Below, piece after piece: positions 9,323 to 17,818 of a stretch of 64,000 bases of DNA. The DNA is from Neisseria macacae ATCC 33926 (GTDB lineage Bacteria > Pseudomonadota > Gammaproteobacteria > Burkholderiales > Neisseriaceae), in contig NZ_CP094241.1 of assembly GCF_022749495.1 (NCBI RefSeq), positions 1,302,001 through 1,366,000 of the forward strand, given 5' to 3'. The notes under the pieces are model-generated. The model made no database searches. It saw nothing but the letters and a program-made list of their open reading frames with translations, and was not told the DNA's origin. Within the stretch, counting starts at the first letter, position 1, and each line of letters opens with the position of its first letter. A program made the translations under genes and the position numbers.

Positions 9323-9952
9323 ATGTTTACAGGTATCGTCCAAGGTGTCGGTGAGATCATCGCCATCCGCGAACCGTCCGCCGATTTCCGTACCCATGTC
9401 GTCAAGCTGCCCGATGGGATGACCGAGCATCTGCAAATCGGCGCATCCGTCGCCAACAACGGCTGCTGCCTGACCATTACCCAAATCGACGGCGATACGG
9501 TCAGCTTTGATTTGATGAAAGAAACCTTGGAAAAGACCAATTTAGGTCGTCTGAAAACGGGAGATGCCGTCAATCTCGAACGTGCCGCCCGTTTCGGCGA
9601 TGAAATCGGCGGACACGTCATGAGCGGGCATATCATGACGACTACGTGGATTACTCGGATAGAACGCAGCGAGTTTAACCGCACGGTATGGTTTGCACTG
9701 CCACCCGAGCTCAAACCTTATATTTTGAGCAAAGGCTTTGTCGGCTTGGACGGTTGCAGCCTGACCATAGGCGACGTTACCGAAACGGAATTCAATGTCC
9801 ACCTGATTCCGGAAACTTTGACGCGCACTTTGTTTGGCAGCCGGAAAGAGGGCGACGTCATCAATATCGAAATCGATCCGCAAACCCAAGCCGTTGTCGA
9901 TACCGTGATGCGCGTGATGGCGCAACAAAATCCTGCTATATCAGGACAATAG
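9323..9952 (+). CDS. ribE: riboflavin synthase, alpha subunit
   Basis: 209 aa. Dismutates two 6,7-dimethyl-8-ribityllumazine molecules to riboflavin. Two tandem lumazine-binding barrels: the first begins MFTGIVQGVGEI, the second follows MSGHIMTTTW (~100). The start at 9323 is chosen because MFTGI is the invariant N-terminus of the family and GGAGAATCTCCC precedes it; a longer reading in frame overlaps trmB. A DUS inside (9543-9554) encodes GRLKTG. No FMN riboswitch is visible. It is separated by 8 bases from the next ORF, suggesting an operon. Confidence 0.95.
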   Translation: MFTGIVQGVGEIIAIREPSADFRTHVVKLPDGMTEHLQIGASVANNGCCLTITQIDGDTVSFDLMKETLEKTNLGRLKTGDAVNLERAARFGDEIGGHVMSGHIMTTTWITRIERSEFNRTVWFALPPELKPYILSKGFVGLDGCSLTIGDVTETEFNVHLIPETLTRTLFGSRKEGDVINIEIDPQTQAVVDTVMRVMAQQNPAISGQ

Positions 9953-9960
9953 GAGCACAT

Positions 9961-10827
9961 ATGAAACTTGCCGCCTTTTTGCAAAAAGCCTATTCCGTTT
10001 TGGACCGTCTTGATTTGGTACTGCCCGAAAAACCCGGCAAAACCGACTGGAACGCTTTGGCTTACCGTTGGCACAGCGTCGGTAAAAAAGGGATTTTGGA
10101 GAGCCTGCCAAACCCGCATACATTCCCGCTTGACCGTCTGGCTGCCGTCGGGACGCAAATCGAAAAGCTCAAGCGTAATACTGAGCAGTTTTTGGCAGGC
10201 CGCTCCGCGAACAATGTTTTGATGAGCGGCTCGCGCGGAACGGGCAAATCCTCGCTGGTCAAAGCCCTGTTGCACGAATATGCCGACCAAGGGCTGCGCT
10301 TAATTGAAGTTGATAAGAGCGATTTGGTCAGCCTGCCCGCGCTGCTTTCCTTGTTGAAAGACCGTCCTGAAAAATTCATCGTATTCTGCGATGACCTATC
10401 GTTTGAAACCGGCGATGAAACCTACAAAGCCCTGAAAACCGCATTGGACGGCGGTTTGTCGGAAAGATGCAGCAACGTGTTGGTGTACGCGACGTCCAAC
10501 CGGCGCCACCTTATGCCCGAATATGTGGATGAAAACGGCGGCACAACGGGCATACGCGGCGAAATTCATCAAAAAGAAGCTGTTGAGGAAAAAATTTCCC
10601 TATCCGACCGTTTCGGCTTGTGGTTGAGTTTTTATCCGTTCGATCAAAATGACTATCTTCAAGCAGTTGAAAATTGGCTGGGCGACTTCGGCGTGGATTT
10701 TGATGAAACGGCACGCAAGGCCGCGTTGCAATGGGCGCAAACGCGCGGCAACCGCTCGGGGCGTTCAGCTTGGCAGTTTGCGTGCGATTGGGCAGGGCGT
10801 TTGCCGGAACAACGGGTTTTGGATTGA
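9961..10827 (+). CDS. DUF815 family P-loop ATPase
   Basis: 288 aa AAA-type protein of unknown role; the DUF815 family is widespread in beta- and gamma-proteobacteria. Walker A GSRGTGKSSL (~90-99), Walker B-like FIVFCDDLSF (~139-148), and an arginine-rich C-terminus (QTRGNRSGRSAW). Start ATG 9961 follows AGGAGCACAT with good spacing and lies 8 bases after the ribE stop; an in-frame upstream extension overlaps ribE and is rejected. Substrate and partner are not evident from context. Confidence 0.85.
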   Translation: MKLAAFLQKAYSVLDRLDLVLPEKPGKTDWNALAYRWHSVGKKGILESLPNPHTFPLDRLAAVGTQIEKLKRNTEQFLAGRSANNVLMSGSRGTGKSSLVKALLHEYADQGLRLIEVDKSDLVSLPALLSLLKDRPEKFIVFCDDLSFETGDETYKALKTALDGGLSERCSNVLVYATSNRRHLMPEYVDENGGTTGIRGEIHQKEAVEEKISLSDRFGLWLSFYPFDQNDYLQAVENWLGDFGVDFDETARKAALQWAQTRGNRSGRSAWQFACDWAGRLPEQRVLD

Positions 10828-10940
10828 GTTTTTGGGAAATAGGCCTGCCGTACTGAAATCTGCGGGAGGATAAGGGTAGGGAAAGCCTTTTTCGGTTCAA
10901 TTTCTTCCAATAGCATCGCTTTGAATCGCCATATCGTTCA

Positions 10941-10977
10941 AAAGGTCGTCTGAAACAGGATTTCAGACGACCTTTTT
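10941..10977. terminator. DUS hairpin between two convergent genes
   Basis: AAAGGTCGTCTGAAA, a short loop, TTTCAGACGACCTTTTT. It has flanking A and T tracts and lies between the DUF815 gene (plus) and the LTxxQ gene (minus), so it can terminate both. Confidence 0.8.
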
Positions 10978-11004
10978 GTACGGATAAATCAGGAAAGCGA
11001 TATG

Positions 11005-11433
11005 TCAGCGAAGACAGGAAGAGAGCCAAATCTGGCGTTGGCGCGGATTGAGCAGGTGGTAGAAGCGGTGTTGGATTTCCAATTCTTCCACAGCGAAATC
11101 CATGCTTGACAAGTAGCGGGTTTCGACATAATCGCGGGCGTTGTTTTGATCGAAATTATCTGCCGCAAGGATTTTCATAATGACTTGGCGGCGGTTACGG
11201 TCTGTGCGGACGAGTTTGCGGTATGCCTTGTCCGATGCCTGTTTGTAATCATTACGGATACGGCGCAAAGCATTGTGTTGGTCTTGCGTCAGATTAAGGG
11301 AGCGGATGTCGCAATTGGCTTGAAAATCGTCCAGCTTGATATATTGGGGGCCGGCGTGCGCTTGACCGACAGCCGTCAGCAGCGCAACCGATAATGCACA
11401 GAGGGGTAAATAAGATTTGAATCCGACAGACAC
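11005..11433 (-). CDS. Spy/CpxP-like (LTxxQ motif) periplasmic protein
   Basis: 142 aa with a signal peptide (positively charged start, hydrophobic ALSVALLTAVG, cleavage likely after AHA at ~28). The mature part is helical and contains LTQDQHNAL (~49-57) plus a second related LNPRQRQIW near the end, the paired motifs of Spy/CpxP-type periplasmic chaperones or metal/envelope-stress sensors. Start is GTG, preceded by AGGAAA. Two cysteines (~40 and ~140) could form a disulfide. Family membership is well supported; the exact role here is inferred. Confidence 0.7.
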   Translation of the reverse strand: MSVGFKSYLPLCALSVALLTAVGQAHAGPQYIKLDDFQANCDIRSLNLTQDQHNALRRIRNDYKQASDKAYRKLVRTDRNRRQVIMKILAADNFDQNNARDYVETRYLSSMDFAVEELEIQHRFYHLLNPRQRQIWLSSCLR

Positions 11434-11688
11434 AGCGTTTTCCTAGTTTCCGTAACCGCGCAAATATACCCGATTAGCGTGTGAAAGGCAGTATCCCTCC
11501 AGTTAACTTTTGTTAACTTCATATCTTTATTTTATTTCTGACAAAACATATCCTTAACCTATAATTATTTATGCATATGCTTACTTTTGTTAAATATTAA
11601 CAATGCATAGTTAGTGTTGCGTGAGGCGTTGGTGGTAGAATATGAAAAATTATCTGTTTATCAAACCACACCATCCGACTGGATTTCT

Positions 11689-12372
11689 ATGAACCACAAT
11701 TTCCGTATTGCGCCCAGTATCTTATCCGCCGATTTTGCCCGTTTGGGTGAAGAAGTAACGAAAGTTATCGAAGCGGGAGCCGATTTGATTCATTTCGACG
11801 TGATGGACAATCATTATGTGCCGAATCTGACTTTCGGCCCTATGGTCTGCGCAGCGTTGAAGCCTTATGCCACCGTGCCGATTGATGTGCATCTGATGGT
11901 CGAACCCGTTGACGATCTGATTCAGGCATTTGCCAAAGCAGGGGCGTCGATTATCACGTTTCATCCCGAAGCCAGCCGCCATATCGACCGCAGCCTCAGC
12001 CTGATTAAAGATGCGGGCTGTCAGGCAGGATTGGTGTTGAATCCGGCCACTCCCGCCTACGTTTTGGAAAACGTATTGGACAGGTTAGACATGGTATTGT
12101 TGATGTCGGTCAACCCCGGTTTCGGCGGACAAAGCTTCATCCCGCATACCCTTGAAAAAATCCGTCAGGTGCGGGCGATGTTGGATCGGTACGAAGCGCA
12201 AAGCGGGCGGCATATCGCTATCGAAGTGGACGGCGGCATCAAAACCGACAATATCGCCGCCGTCGCGGCAGCGGGTGCCGATACTTTTGTGGCAGGTTCC
12301 GCCATCTTTGGCAAGCCGGACTATAAGGCGGTGATTGATGCCATGAGGAAAGAATTGGCTTCTGTGGCCTAA
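11689..12372 (+). CDS. rpe: ribulose-phosphate 3-epimerase
   Basis: 227 aa TIM-barrel enzyme that interconverts ribulose 5-phosphate and xylulose 5-phosphate in the pentose phosphate pathway. Signature segments: APSILSADFARL near the N-terminus, HFDVMDNHYVPNLTFG, HLMVEP, MSVNPGFGGQ and EVDGGI. Start 11689 is chosen by family length; an in-frame ATG further upstream (11614) would add 25 residues not seen in the family. The upstream 250 bases are A+T-rich and probably hold the promoter. Confidence 0.95.
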   Translation: MNHNFRIAPSILSADFARLGEEVTKVIEAGADLIHFDVMDNHYVPNLTFGPMVCAALKPYATVPIDVHLMVEPVDDLIQAFAKAGASIITFHPEASRHIDRSLSLIKDAGCQAGLVLNPATPAYVLENVLDRLDMVLLMSVNPGFGGQSFIPHTLEKIRQVRAMLDRYEAQSGRHIAIEVDGGIKTDNIAAVAAAGADTFVAGSAIFGKPDYKAVIDAMRKELASVA

Positions 12373-12408
12373 TGTGCTGAACTGCTTGGCAAATCGTTTC
12401 CCAATTTT

Positions 12409-12515
12409 TATAGTGGATTAAATTTAAACCAGTACGGCGTTGCCTCGCCTTGCCGTACTAGCTGTACTGTCTGCGGCTTCGTCGCCTTGTCCTGATTTAA
12501 ATTTAATCCACTATA
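12409..12515 (+). mobile_element. Correia repeat element (short, ~107 bp)
   Basis: TATAGTGGATTAAATTTAAA to AAATTTAATCCACTATA with the core CAGTACGGCGTTGCCTCGCC. It lacks the ~50 bp internal block (TAGCTCAAAGAGAACGATTC...) of the long version. Located 37 bases after rpe. Confidence 0.92.
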
Positions 12516-12580
12516 TATCATTCCGGGCTTGATTGCCTTGCTCTGCCTTGAAGCCTATCCGCCCCAACTACGCTGATAAC

Positions 12581-12625
12581 AAAAGGTCGTCTGAAAACCA
12601 AAAATCCGGTTTCAGACGACCTTTC
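12581..12625. terminator. DUS hairpin between rpe and ruvB
   Basis: AAAAGGTCGTCTGAAAACC and GGTTTCAGACGACCTTTC form a stem between the plus-strand rpe/Correia segment and the 3' end of minus-strand ruvB. Likely bidirectional. Confidence 0.75.
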
Positions 12626-12640
12626 TTCATTTCAATACGC

Positions 12641-13672
12641 TTATTTTTCCATTTTCAAGCCGAAGTGCAGGTAGGCGCGTTCGGTGGCCATTCTGCCGCG
12701 GGGGGTACGTTGCAGGAAGCCTTGTTGGATGAGGTAGGGTTCGATAACGTCTTCGATGGTGTCTGTGGATTCACCGATGGCGGCGGCAACGTTATCGAGG
12801 CCGACGGGACCGCCGCTGAATTTGTGTAGGATGGCTTCGAGGAATTTTCTGTCCATAACGTCCAAACCTTGCGCGTCCACATCCAGCATACTTAAAGCGG
12901 CATCGGCGATGGCGGCATCGATGACGCCGTTGTTTTTCACATCGGCAAAATCGCGTACGCGGCGCAGCAGGCGGTTGGCGATGCGGGGCGTGCCGCGGCT
13001 GCGCTTGGCGACTTCCATTGCACCTTCTTCGCCCATGTCGAGTTGCAGTAATTGCGCGGAACGGCTGACGATGGTGGCAAGGTCTTGATTTTGATAAAAC
13101 TCCAAGCGGGCAACGATACCGAAGCGGTCGCGCAGAGGGTTGGTCAGCATACCTGCGCGGGTGGTTGCGCCGACGAGGGTGAAGGGCGGCAGGTCGATTT
13201 TGACGGAACGGGCGGCAGGGCCTTCGCCTATCATGATGTCGAGTTGGTAGTCTTCGAGCGCGGGGTAGAGGATTTCTTCGACGACGGGGCTGAGGCGGTG
13301 GATTTCGTCGATGAACAATACGTCGTGCGGCTCGAGGTTGGTCAGAAGGGCGGCAAGGTCGCCGGCGCGTTCGAGGACGGGGCCGCTGGTTTGGCGCAGG
13401 TTGACGCCCAGCTCTTTGGCGATGATGTGCGCCAGCGTGGTTTTGCCCAGTCCGGGCGGGCCGAAGAGCAGGGTGTGGTCTAGGGCTTCGCCGCGTTTTT
13501 TGGCGGCTTGGATAAAGATGGCGAGCTGTTCTTTGGCTTTGTCTTGCCCGATATAGTCGTCCAGCGTTTTAGGGCGCAGGGCGCGCTCGAGCAACTCTTC
13601 CTGCGAGGAGATGCTTTGGGCGGTGATGATGCGCTGGGGCTGGGCGGCGGTCAGGTTGTCGGTTTGCAGCAT
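12641..13672 (-). CDS. ruvB: Holliday junction branch-migration helicase RuvB
   Basis: 343 aa AAA+ motor that drives branch migration with RuvA and RuvC. Walker A GPPGLGKTTL (~71-80), Walker B IDEIHRL (~121-127), sensor GATTRAGMLTNPLRDRFG, and a C-terminal winged helix ending GRMATERAYLHFGL. Start at 13672 (MLQTDNLTAAQ) matches neisserial RuvB; an upstream in-frame ATG (13765) would run through a DUS hairpin and is rejected. ruvA and ruvC are not in the window. Confidence 0.97.
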   Translation of the reverse strand: MLQTDNLTAAQPQRIITAQSISSQEELLERALRPKTLDDYIGQDKAKEQLAIFIQAAKKRGEALDHTLLFGPPGLGKTTLAHIIAKELGVNLRQTSGPVLERAGDLAALLTNLEPHDVLFIDEIHRLSPVVEEILYPALEDYQLDIMIGEGPAARSVKIDLPPFTLVGATTRAGMLTNPLRDRFGIVARLEFYQNQDLATIVSRSAQLLQLDMGEEGAMEVAKRSRGTPRIANRLLRRVRDFADVKNNGVIDAAIADAALSMLDVDAQGLDVMDRKFLEAILHKFSGGPVGLDNVAAAIGESTDTIEDVIEPYLIQQGFLQRTPRGRMATERAYLHFGLKMEK

Positions 13673-13692
13673 GGGTTTTCCGGTGGGTTCGG

Positions 13693-13735
13693 GGTCGTCT
13701 GAAAAGCGGTTTGCCGTTTTCAGACGACCTTTTTG
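13693..13735. terminator. inverted DUS pair upstream of ruvB
   Basis: GGGTCGTCTGAAAA and TTTTCAGACGACCTTTTT around a ~15-base loop, between ruvB and the 102-aa gene, both on the minus strand. On the minus strand it lies just after the stop of the 102-aa gene, but the strong T-run is on the plus side. Confidence 0.55.
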
Positions 13736-13743
13736 AAAGGGAT

Positions 13744-14052
13744 TCAGCCGCGTGTTTCGCGCCAAACGAGGTAATCGCGCAGGGGCGGCATGGGCGGGTT
13801 GATGCAGTGGGGGCAGATGCCTGTGGTGTCTTCGTCGTCACTGTCGATGTGGTAGGCGTTGGGATCGAAGCGCACCTGCTGCATCACTGCCTGCGCCAAT
13901 GCCTGCGCCTGAACGACGTCGAAAGTGAATTTTTCGAGGATTTCGTTCAGCAGGCGGATTTCGCCTTGGCTGAATTCTACGCTGTGTTTGAGGATAAGGC
14001 GTTGGTAATCTTCGTTGTTGATTTTGGGCAATAAATCGGTTTGTAGGGTCAT
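13744..14052 (-). CDS. conserved hypothetical protein, CxxC-containing
   Basis: 102 aa, acidic, cytosolic by appearance. A helical N-terminal two thirds (KINNEDYQRLILKHSVEF, EIRLLNEILEKF) is followed by a GICPHCINPPMPP segment with a CxxC pair (~80-83) that could bind zinc. I do not recognise the family; it is probably a conserved neisserial protein. It lies between ruvB and a membrane-protein gene, all on the minus strand. Confidence 0.6.
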   Translation of the reverse strand: MTLQTDLLPKINNEDYQRLILKHSVEFSQGEIRLLNEILEKFTFDVVQAQALAQAVMQQVRFDPNAYHIDSDDEDTTGICPHCINPPMPPLRDYLVWRETRG

Positions 14053-14115
14053 GGTTTTTATATTTGTAACGAAATGGCTGAGAGGCAGATTATAGCGGAT
14101 ATGGCGGCGGCTGTT

Positions 14116-14754
14116 TTAAAGGTCGTCTGAAAGTTGACGGGCTTTAGCGGATGCCGGGATAAATCTGTTCAATTCAGTATTGATTATCTGAGCATCACGG
14201 CTGTCAAAAAAATCGCCGATAAGTATGGTTTTTTCCTGATAATCGAAAGACCATGCGCCTTGTTTACATTTTTGGATACGTAAGATATTGGGGATATCGT
14301 TTTTTGGTTGTTTTATACCATTTTGGTAGTAGTTTTTGTTTGGGTACTCAGCTTCCCTTCCTCTTGCAACAGGAGCTTTGGGAATATTGTCACGAAACTG
14401 CCATTCGGAAATTTCTGATAGCGGAAAACTACGCCAACGTCCAATGGAGAACAAGGTGTATCCATGAGACAAAGTATGGTTACGGATCTTGATGTTTTCA
14501 CGTACGAAAAGTTGCCAGAGAAGGCTGTAAACCAGTGAGCCGACTAGGTAGAAAGTAAAAAGTATATGGATAAGAATTATTATTGGATCAGTGAAATAAT
14601 GCTCTTCAAGGTAAAACGGCGCGATGCATGTAATAGCAAAGGAAAATATAAGAAATAGAGCGGTAAAACCGATTTCCTGCAAGTCATGTATAACACGCGC
14701 AGACACAGTAATGCCATCAGGTGCGCGTTCGATTTTATAACGTGAAGATGTCAT
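14116..14754 (-). CDS. hypothetical membrane protein, two TM segments
   Basis: 212 aa. Two hydrophobic helices near the N-terminus (~27-47 FTALFLIFSFAITCIAP and ~58-80 IIILIHILFTFYLVGSLVYS) are followed by a soluble domain of ~120 residues. It resembles small membrane proteins with a cytosolic beta-rich domain, but no function is recognised. The last residues QLSDDL are encoded by a DUS that also supplies the 3' end of the gene (14119-14132), so the C-terminal tail was shaped by the uptake sequence. The gene ends 10 bases short of the cca stop on the same strand. Confidence 0.65.
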   Translation of the reverse strand: MTSSRYKIERAPDGITVSARVIHDLQEIGFTALFLIFSFAITCIAPFYLEEHYFTDPIIILIHILFTFYLVGSLVYSLLWQLFVRENIKIRNHTLSHGYTLFSIGRWRSFPLSEISEWQFRDNIPKAPVARGREAEYPNKNYYQNGIKQPKNDIPNILRIQKCKQGAWSFDYQEKTILIGDFFDSRDAQIINTELNRFIPASAKARQLSDDL

Positions 14755-14764
14755 TTAGAGCTTC

Positions 14765-16021
14765 CTATTTTTCTGTCTTATACGCTTTTTGCAAAGGAGC
14801 AATTTTTGCCAACCGCGCCCGGTCGATTTCTTCGGCGATAAGGTGCGCTTTTTCCTGCGCGCGGCATTCGGCGGCGATTTTGCCCGAATCCACTTGGTTG
14901 GCGGCTTCGAGCAGGGCGAGCCAGTGCGCGCGTTGCGGGTAGGGGGCGTTTTCGCGGTTCAGACGACCTTGTTTGTCGGCAATGCAGACGTTCAGGGCGG
15001 CAGCGAAGCGTTCGGGTCGTCTGAAAGCGTCGGTTTTTTTCAAAACGGTTAAGATGGTTTTGTTTTTGAGCTGCCCGACTTGGTGGAACATAATGTGCCA
15101 GCGGCAGACAAGTTCGGCAAGCTCGGCGCAGTGTCTCGGCGCGCGCAGCTTCTGATTGACTTCGCGCACGGGTTCGACGCCGTTGAGGTCGTGTCCGTGG
15201 TGTTTGGGCAGGATGTCGGGCGGGGTTTTGGCTTTGCCCAAATCGTGCAGCAGGGCGGCGTAGCGTTCGGGCAGGCTCAGCCCCATATCGGCGGCGCGTT
15301 GCAGTACCATCAGCGTATGGATGCCGCTGTCGATTTCGGGATGATAGTCGGCGCGTTGCGGCACGCCGAAGAGGGCATCGACCTCAGGCAGCAAGACTTC
15401 GAGCGCGCCGCATTCGCGCAATACTTCAATCATCCTGCGGGGATTTTTTTCCATCAAACCTTTCGCCAACTCCTGCCAGACGCGTTCGGCAACCAAAGCG
15501 TCCGCTTCGCCGTTTTCCACCATCTGCCGCATCAGCTTCATGGTTTCTTCGGCGATTTCAAAACCGTAGCGAGCGGCAAAGCGGGCGGTACGCAGGATGC
15601 GGACGGGGTCTTCGGCAAAGGCGGGCGAGACGTGGCGCAAAATGCCCGCCGCCAAATCCTGTTGTCCGCCGAAGGGGTCGATGATGAGGTCGTCTGAATC
15701 CTGCGCCATCGCGTTGATGGTCAGGTCGCGGCGCATCAAGTCTTGCTCCAGCGTAACGTCTTTGTCGGCGTGGAAACTGAAACCGGCATAGCCCTTGGCG
15801 GTTTTACGTTCGGTACGGGCGAGGGCGTATTCTTCGTGGGTTTTGGGATGGAGGAATACGGGAAAATCTTTGCCGACCGGCTGGAAGCCTTGCGCCAGCA
15901 TGGTTTGCGCGTCAGCGCCGACGACCACCCAATCGCGGTCTTTGACGGGCAAACCTAAAAGATAATCGCGGACGGCGCCGCCGACGAGGTAGGTTTTGAT
16001 GGTGTGTGTTTTCTGAGTCAT
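14765..16021 (-). CDS. cca: multifunctional CCA tRNA nucleotidyltransferase
   Basis: 418 aa. Adds or repairs the 3' CCA of tRNAs. N-terminal nucleotidyltransferase motif LVGGAVRDYLLG (~12-23) with KDRDWVVVG, the RRDLTINAMA segment, EDPVRILRTARFAARYG, and a C-terminal HD domain (LLHDLGKAKTP) typical of the bifunctional E. coli type with phosphatase/phosphodiesterase activity. Start at 16021 gives MTQKTHTIKTYLVGG; seven extra codons upstream are possible. It contains three DUS copies read in three different ways (GRLNR, FRRPE, DSDDL). Confidence 0.95.
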   Translation of the reverse strand: MTQKTHTIKTYLVGGAVRDYLLGLPVKDRDWVVVGADAQTMLAQGFQPVGKDFPVFLHPKTHEEYALARTERKTAKGYAGFSFHADKDVTLEQDLMRRDLTINAMAQDSDDLIIDPFGGQQDLAAGILRHVSPAFAEDPVRILRTARFAARYGFEIAEETMKLMRQMVENGEADALVAERVWQELAKGLMEKNPRRMIEVLRECGALEVLLPEVDALFGVPQRADYHPEIDSGIHTLMVLQRAADMGLSLPERYAALLHDLGKAKTPPDILPKHHGHDLNGVEPVREVNQKLRAPRHCAELAELVCRWHIMFHQVGQLKNKTILTVLKKTDAFRRPERFAAALNVCIADKQGRLNRENAPYPQRAHWLALLEAANQVDSGKIAAECRAQEKAHLIAEEIDRARLAKIAPLQKAYKTEK

Positions 16022-16050
16022 TGAATTGGTCTTTGGTAACAATCAGAATG

Positions 16051-16207
16051 TATAGTGGATTAACTTTAAACCAGTACGGCGTTGCCTCGCCTTAGCTCAA
16101 AGAGAACGATTCTCTAAGGTGCTGAAGCACCAAGTGAATCGGTTCCGTACTATCTGTACTGTCTGCGGCTTCGTCGCCTTGTCCTGATTTAAATTTAATC
16201 CACTATA
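16051..16207 (+). mobile_element. Correia repeat element (full length, ~157 bp)
   Basis: TATAGTGGATTAACTTTAAA to AAATTTAATCCACTATA with the full internal block. It starts 29 bases upstream of the cca start codon, so outward promoters or the IHF site described for these elements could act on cca. Confidence 0.93.
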
Positions 16208-16251
16208 TTGAAGCTTGGTCAGATGGGCATCCTGTCTGCCATCATGTGAAT

Positions 16252-16333
16252 AAAGGTCGTCTGAAAAACGGTTTGGCGAAATCCGCTGTTTATGGTAGCG
16301 AAACGCGTTGCACTCGTTTTCAGACGACCTTGT
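16252..16333. terminator. widely spaced inverted DUS pair
   Basis: AAAGGTCGTCTGAAAAACG (16252-) and CGTTTTCAGACGACCTT (-16333) with a loop of about 45 bases, at the 3' side of the SPFH gene. Stem shape is compatible with termination but the loop is long. Confidence 0.45.
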
Positions 16334-16348
16334 GGCAAAACGTAAGGT

Positions 16349-17308
16349 TTATTTTGCCGCTTTGTTGCTGTCGATAATCTTCAGTCCGGCTGAAACCAGG
16401 CTGCCGATGTCGGCGACGTTGGCAGGCATAATCAGCGTGTTGCTTTCTTTTGCCAAATTGCTGAAGGCGGCGACATATTGCTCAGCAACTTTCAGGTTGA
16501 CGGCTTCGGAACCGCCCTCTGAGCGGACTGCCTCGGCGATTTTGCGGATGGCGTCGGCGTTGGCTTCGGCAACCAGACGCAGGGCTTCGGCTTCACCTTG
16601 TGCGCGGTTGATGCGGGCGATTTTTTCACCGTTTGACGCGTTGATGGCGGCTTGCGCTTCACCTTCGGACTGTTGGATTTCCGCTTCGCGCTGACCGCTG
16701 GCAAGGTTGATTTGCTCGATTTTGCGGCCTTCGGATTCGGCGATGCGGGCGCGTTTTTCACGTTCGGCGGTAATTTGCGCCTGCATAGAACGCAGGATTT
16801 CTTGCGGCGGAACCAAGTCTTTGATTTCGTAACGCAATACTTTCACGCCCCATGCGCCTGCCGCTTCATCGAGCGCGGAAACGACGATGCTGTTGATTTC
16901 GTCGCGTTCTTCAAACGTTTTGTCCAACTCCATGCGGCCGATAACCGAACGCAGCGTGGTTTGGGCAAGTTGGGTAATCGCCATGATATAGTTGCTGGAG
17001 CCGTAAGAAGCGAGTTTCGGATCGGTTACTTGGAAGTAGATGATGCCGTCAACGGTAAGCTGGGTGTTGTCGCGGGTGATGCAGACTTGGCTGGGAACGT
17101 CCAAAGGCACTTCTTTGAGCGAGTGGCGGTAGGCGACGCGGTCAACGAAAGGAATCAGAATGTTCAGACCGGCGGTCAGCGCGTTGTGAAATCTGCCGAG
17201 GCGTTCGACGACGTAAACTTCCTGTTGCGGCACGACGATAAAGGCTTTGAAGCCGAAAATTACGACGACAAGCAACAGGATGACGGGAAAGCTGTATAAA
17301 AATTCCAT
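16349..17308 (-). CDS. SPFH/stomatin-family membrane protein (QmcA-like)
   Basis: 319 aa. One N-terminal membrane helix (FLYSFPVILLLVVVIFGF), then the SPFH/band 7 domain (VVPQQEVYVVERLGRFH onward to ~200), a coiled-coil Ala/Glu-rich region (~190-270) and a C-terminal SNLAKESNTLIMPAN segment characteristic of the prokaryotic stomatin/paraslipin (QmcA) group. These oligomerise in the membrane and pair with NfeD proteins; the NfeD partner is 100 bases upstream. Start 17308 has AAGGAAAAAACA before it. A 22-codon ORF sits directly upstream with its stop at this RBS. Confidence 0.9.
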   Translation of the reverse strand: MEFLYSFPVILLLVVVIFGFKAFIVVPQQEVYVVERLGRFHNALTAGLNILIPFVDRVAYRHSLKEVPLDVPSQVCITRDNTQLTVDGIIYFQVTDPKLASYGSSNYIMAITQLAQTTLRSVIGRMELDKTFEERDEINSIVVSALDEAAGAWGVKVLRYEIKDLVPPQEILRSMQAQITAEREKRARIAESEGRKIEQINLASGQREAEIQQSEGEAQAAINASNGEKIARINRAQGEAEALRLVAEANADAIRKIAEAVRSEGGSEAVNLKVAEQYVAAFSNLAKESNTLIMPANVADIGSLVSAGLKIIDSNKAAK

Positions 17309-17318
17309 TGTTTTTTCC

Positions 17319-17387
17319 TTATGCGGTGAGAGCAAAGATTAATATTAATAGATGAATATTTTCAGGAAGGGTAATCAATTCGCCCAT
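17319..17387 (-). CDS. candidate 22-aa hydrophobic small protein between nfeD and stomatin genes
   Basis: A 22-codon ORF, MGELITLPENIHLLILIFAL followed by TA and stop. It has an unusually good Shine-Dalgarno (AAAGGAG, six bases before ATG). Its TAA ends two bases before the GGAAAA that serves the stomatin gene, so the ORF fills the gap exactly. The hydrophobic run IHLLILIFALTA could insert in the membrane. It could be a translational-coupling leader or a small partner of the SPFH/NfeD pair. Evidence is the RBS and placement only. Confidence 0.45.
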   Translation of the reverse strand: MGELITLPENIHLLILIFALTA

Positions 17388-17410
17388 GATGCTCCTTTCG
17401 ATTTTATCAA

Positions 17411-17818
17411 TCAATTTAAACGAATGAGTAAAACATTACCGTTTTTACCGGTAATCACGGCGGTAGAGGTCGTCTGAACGGCATCGGCATTTTCAGCCTG
17501 CGCCTGCCAGTACGTTCCCCGATACGAAACTTCATAACAATCGCCGTGAAGGCGGCGGAGGATTTGAACGGTCTGTCCGATGTCCAAATCATCGTTCAAT
17601 TCTTGGCGGGGCGCAGTTTTTTTGAATTTACTGTGTACCACCCAGATACCGACGGCGGATAAAACGGCTGCCGCAGCAACGGCAATCGAATTATTACCGG
17701 TCAGCCAATACACCAATCCCGCGCCGAACAAAGCCGCGCTGACAACCAAGAGATATACAGTACCGACAAACAGCTCGACAATCAGGACGGCGGCGGCAAC
17801 GATAAACCAAGTAGTCAT
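17411..17818 (-). CDS. NfeD-family membrane protein
   Basis: 135 aa short NfeD. N-terminal hydrophobic region with two to three membrane helices (FIVAAAVLIVELFVGTVYLL, SAALFGAGLVYWL, SIAVAAAAVLSAVGIWVV) and a C-terminal OB-fold domain (ELNDDLDIGQTVQILRRL ... GTYWQAQAEN). NfeD proteins pair with SPFH/stomatin proteins in neighbouring genes, as here. A DUS (17467-17478) is embedded and encodes VQTTS. RBS is weak (AAGGAATCT). Confidence 0.85.
   Translation of the reverse strand: MTTWFIVAAAVLIVELFVGTVYLLVVSAALFGAGLVYWLTGNNSIAVAAAAVLSAVGIWVVHSKFKKTAPRQELNDDLDIGQTVQILRRLHGDCYEVSYRGTYWQAQAENADAVQTTSTAVITGKNGNVLLIRLN

Noticed and set aside
13673..13765. Extended RuvB start
   Set aside because: Passes through an inverted DUS pair and adds residues absent from RuvB proteins.
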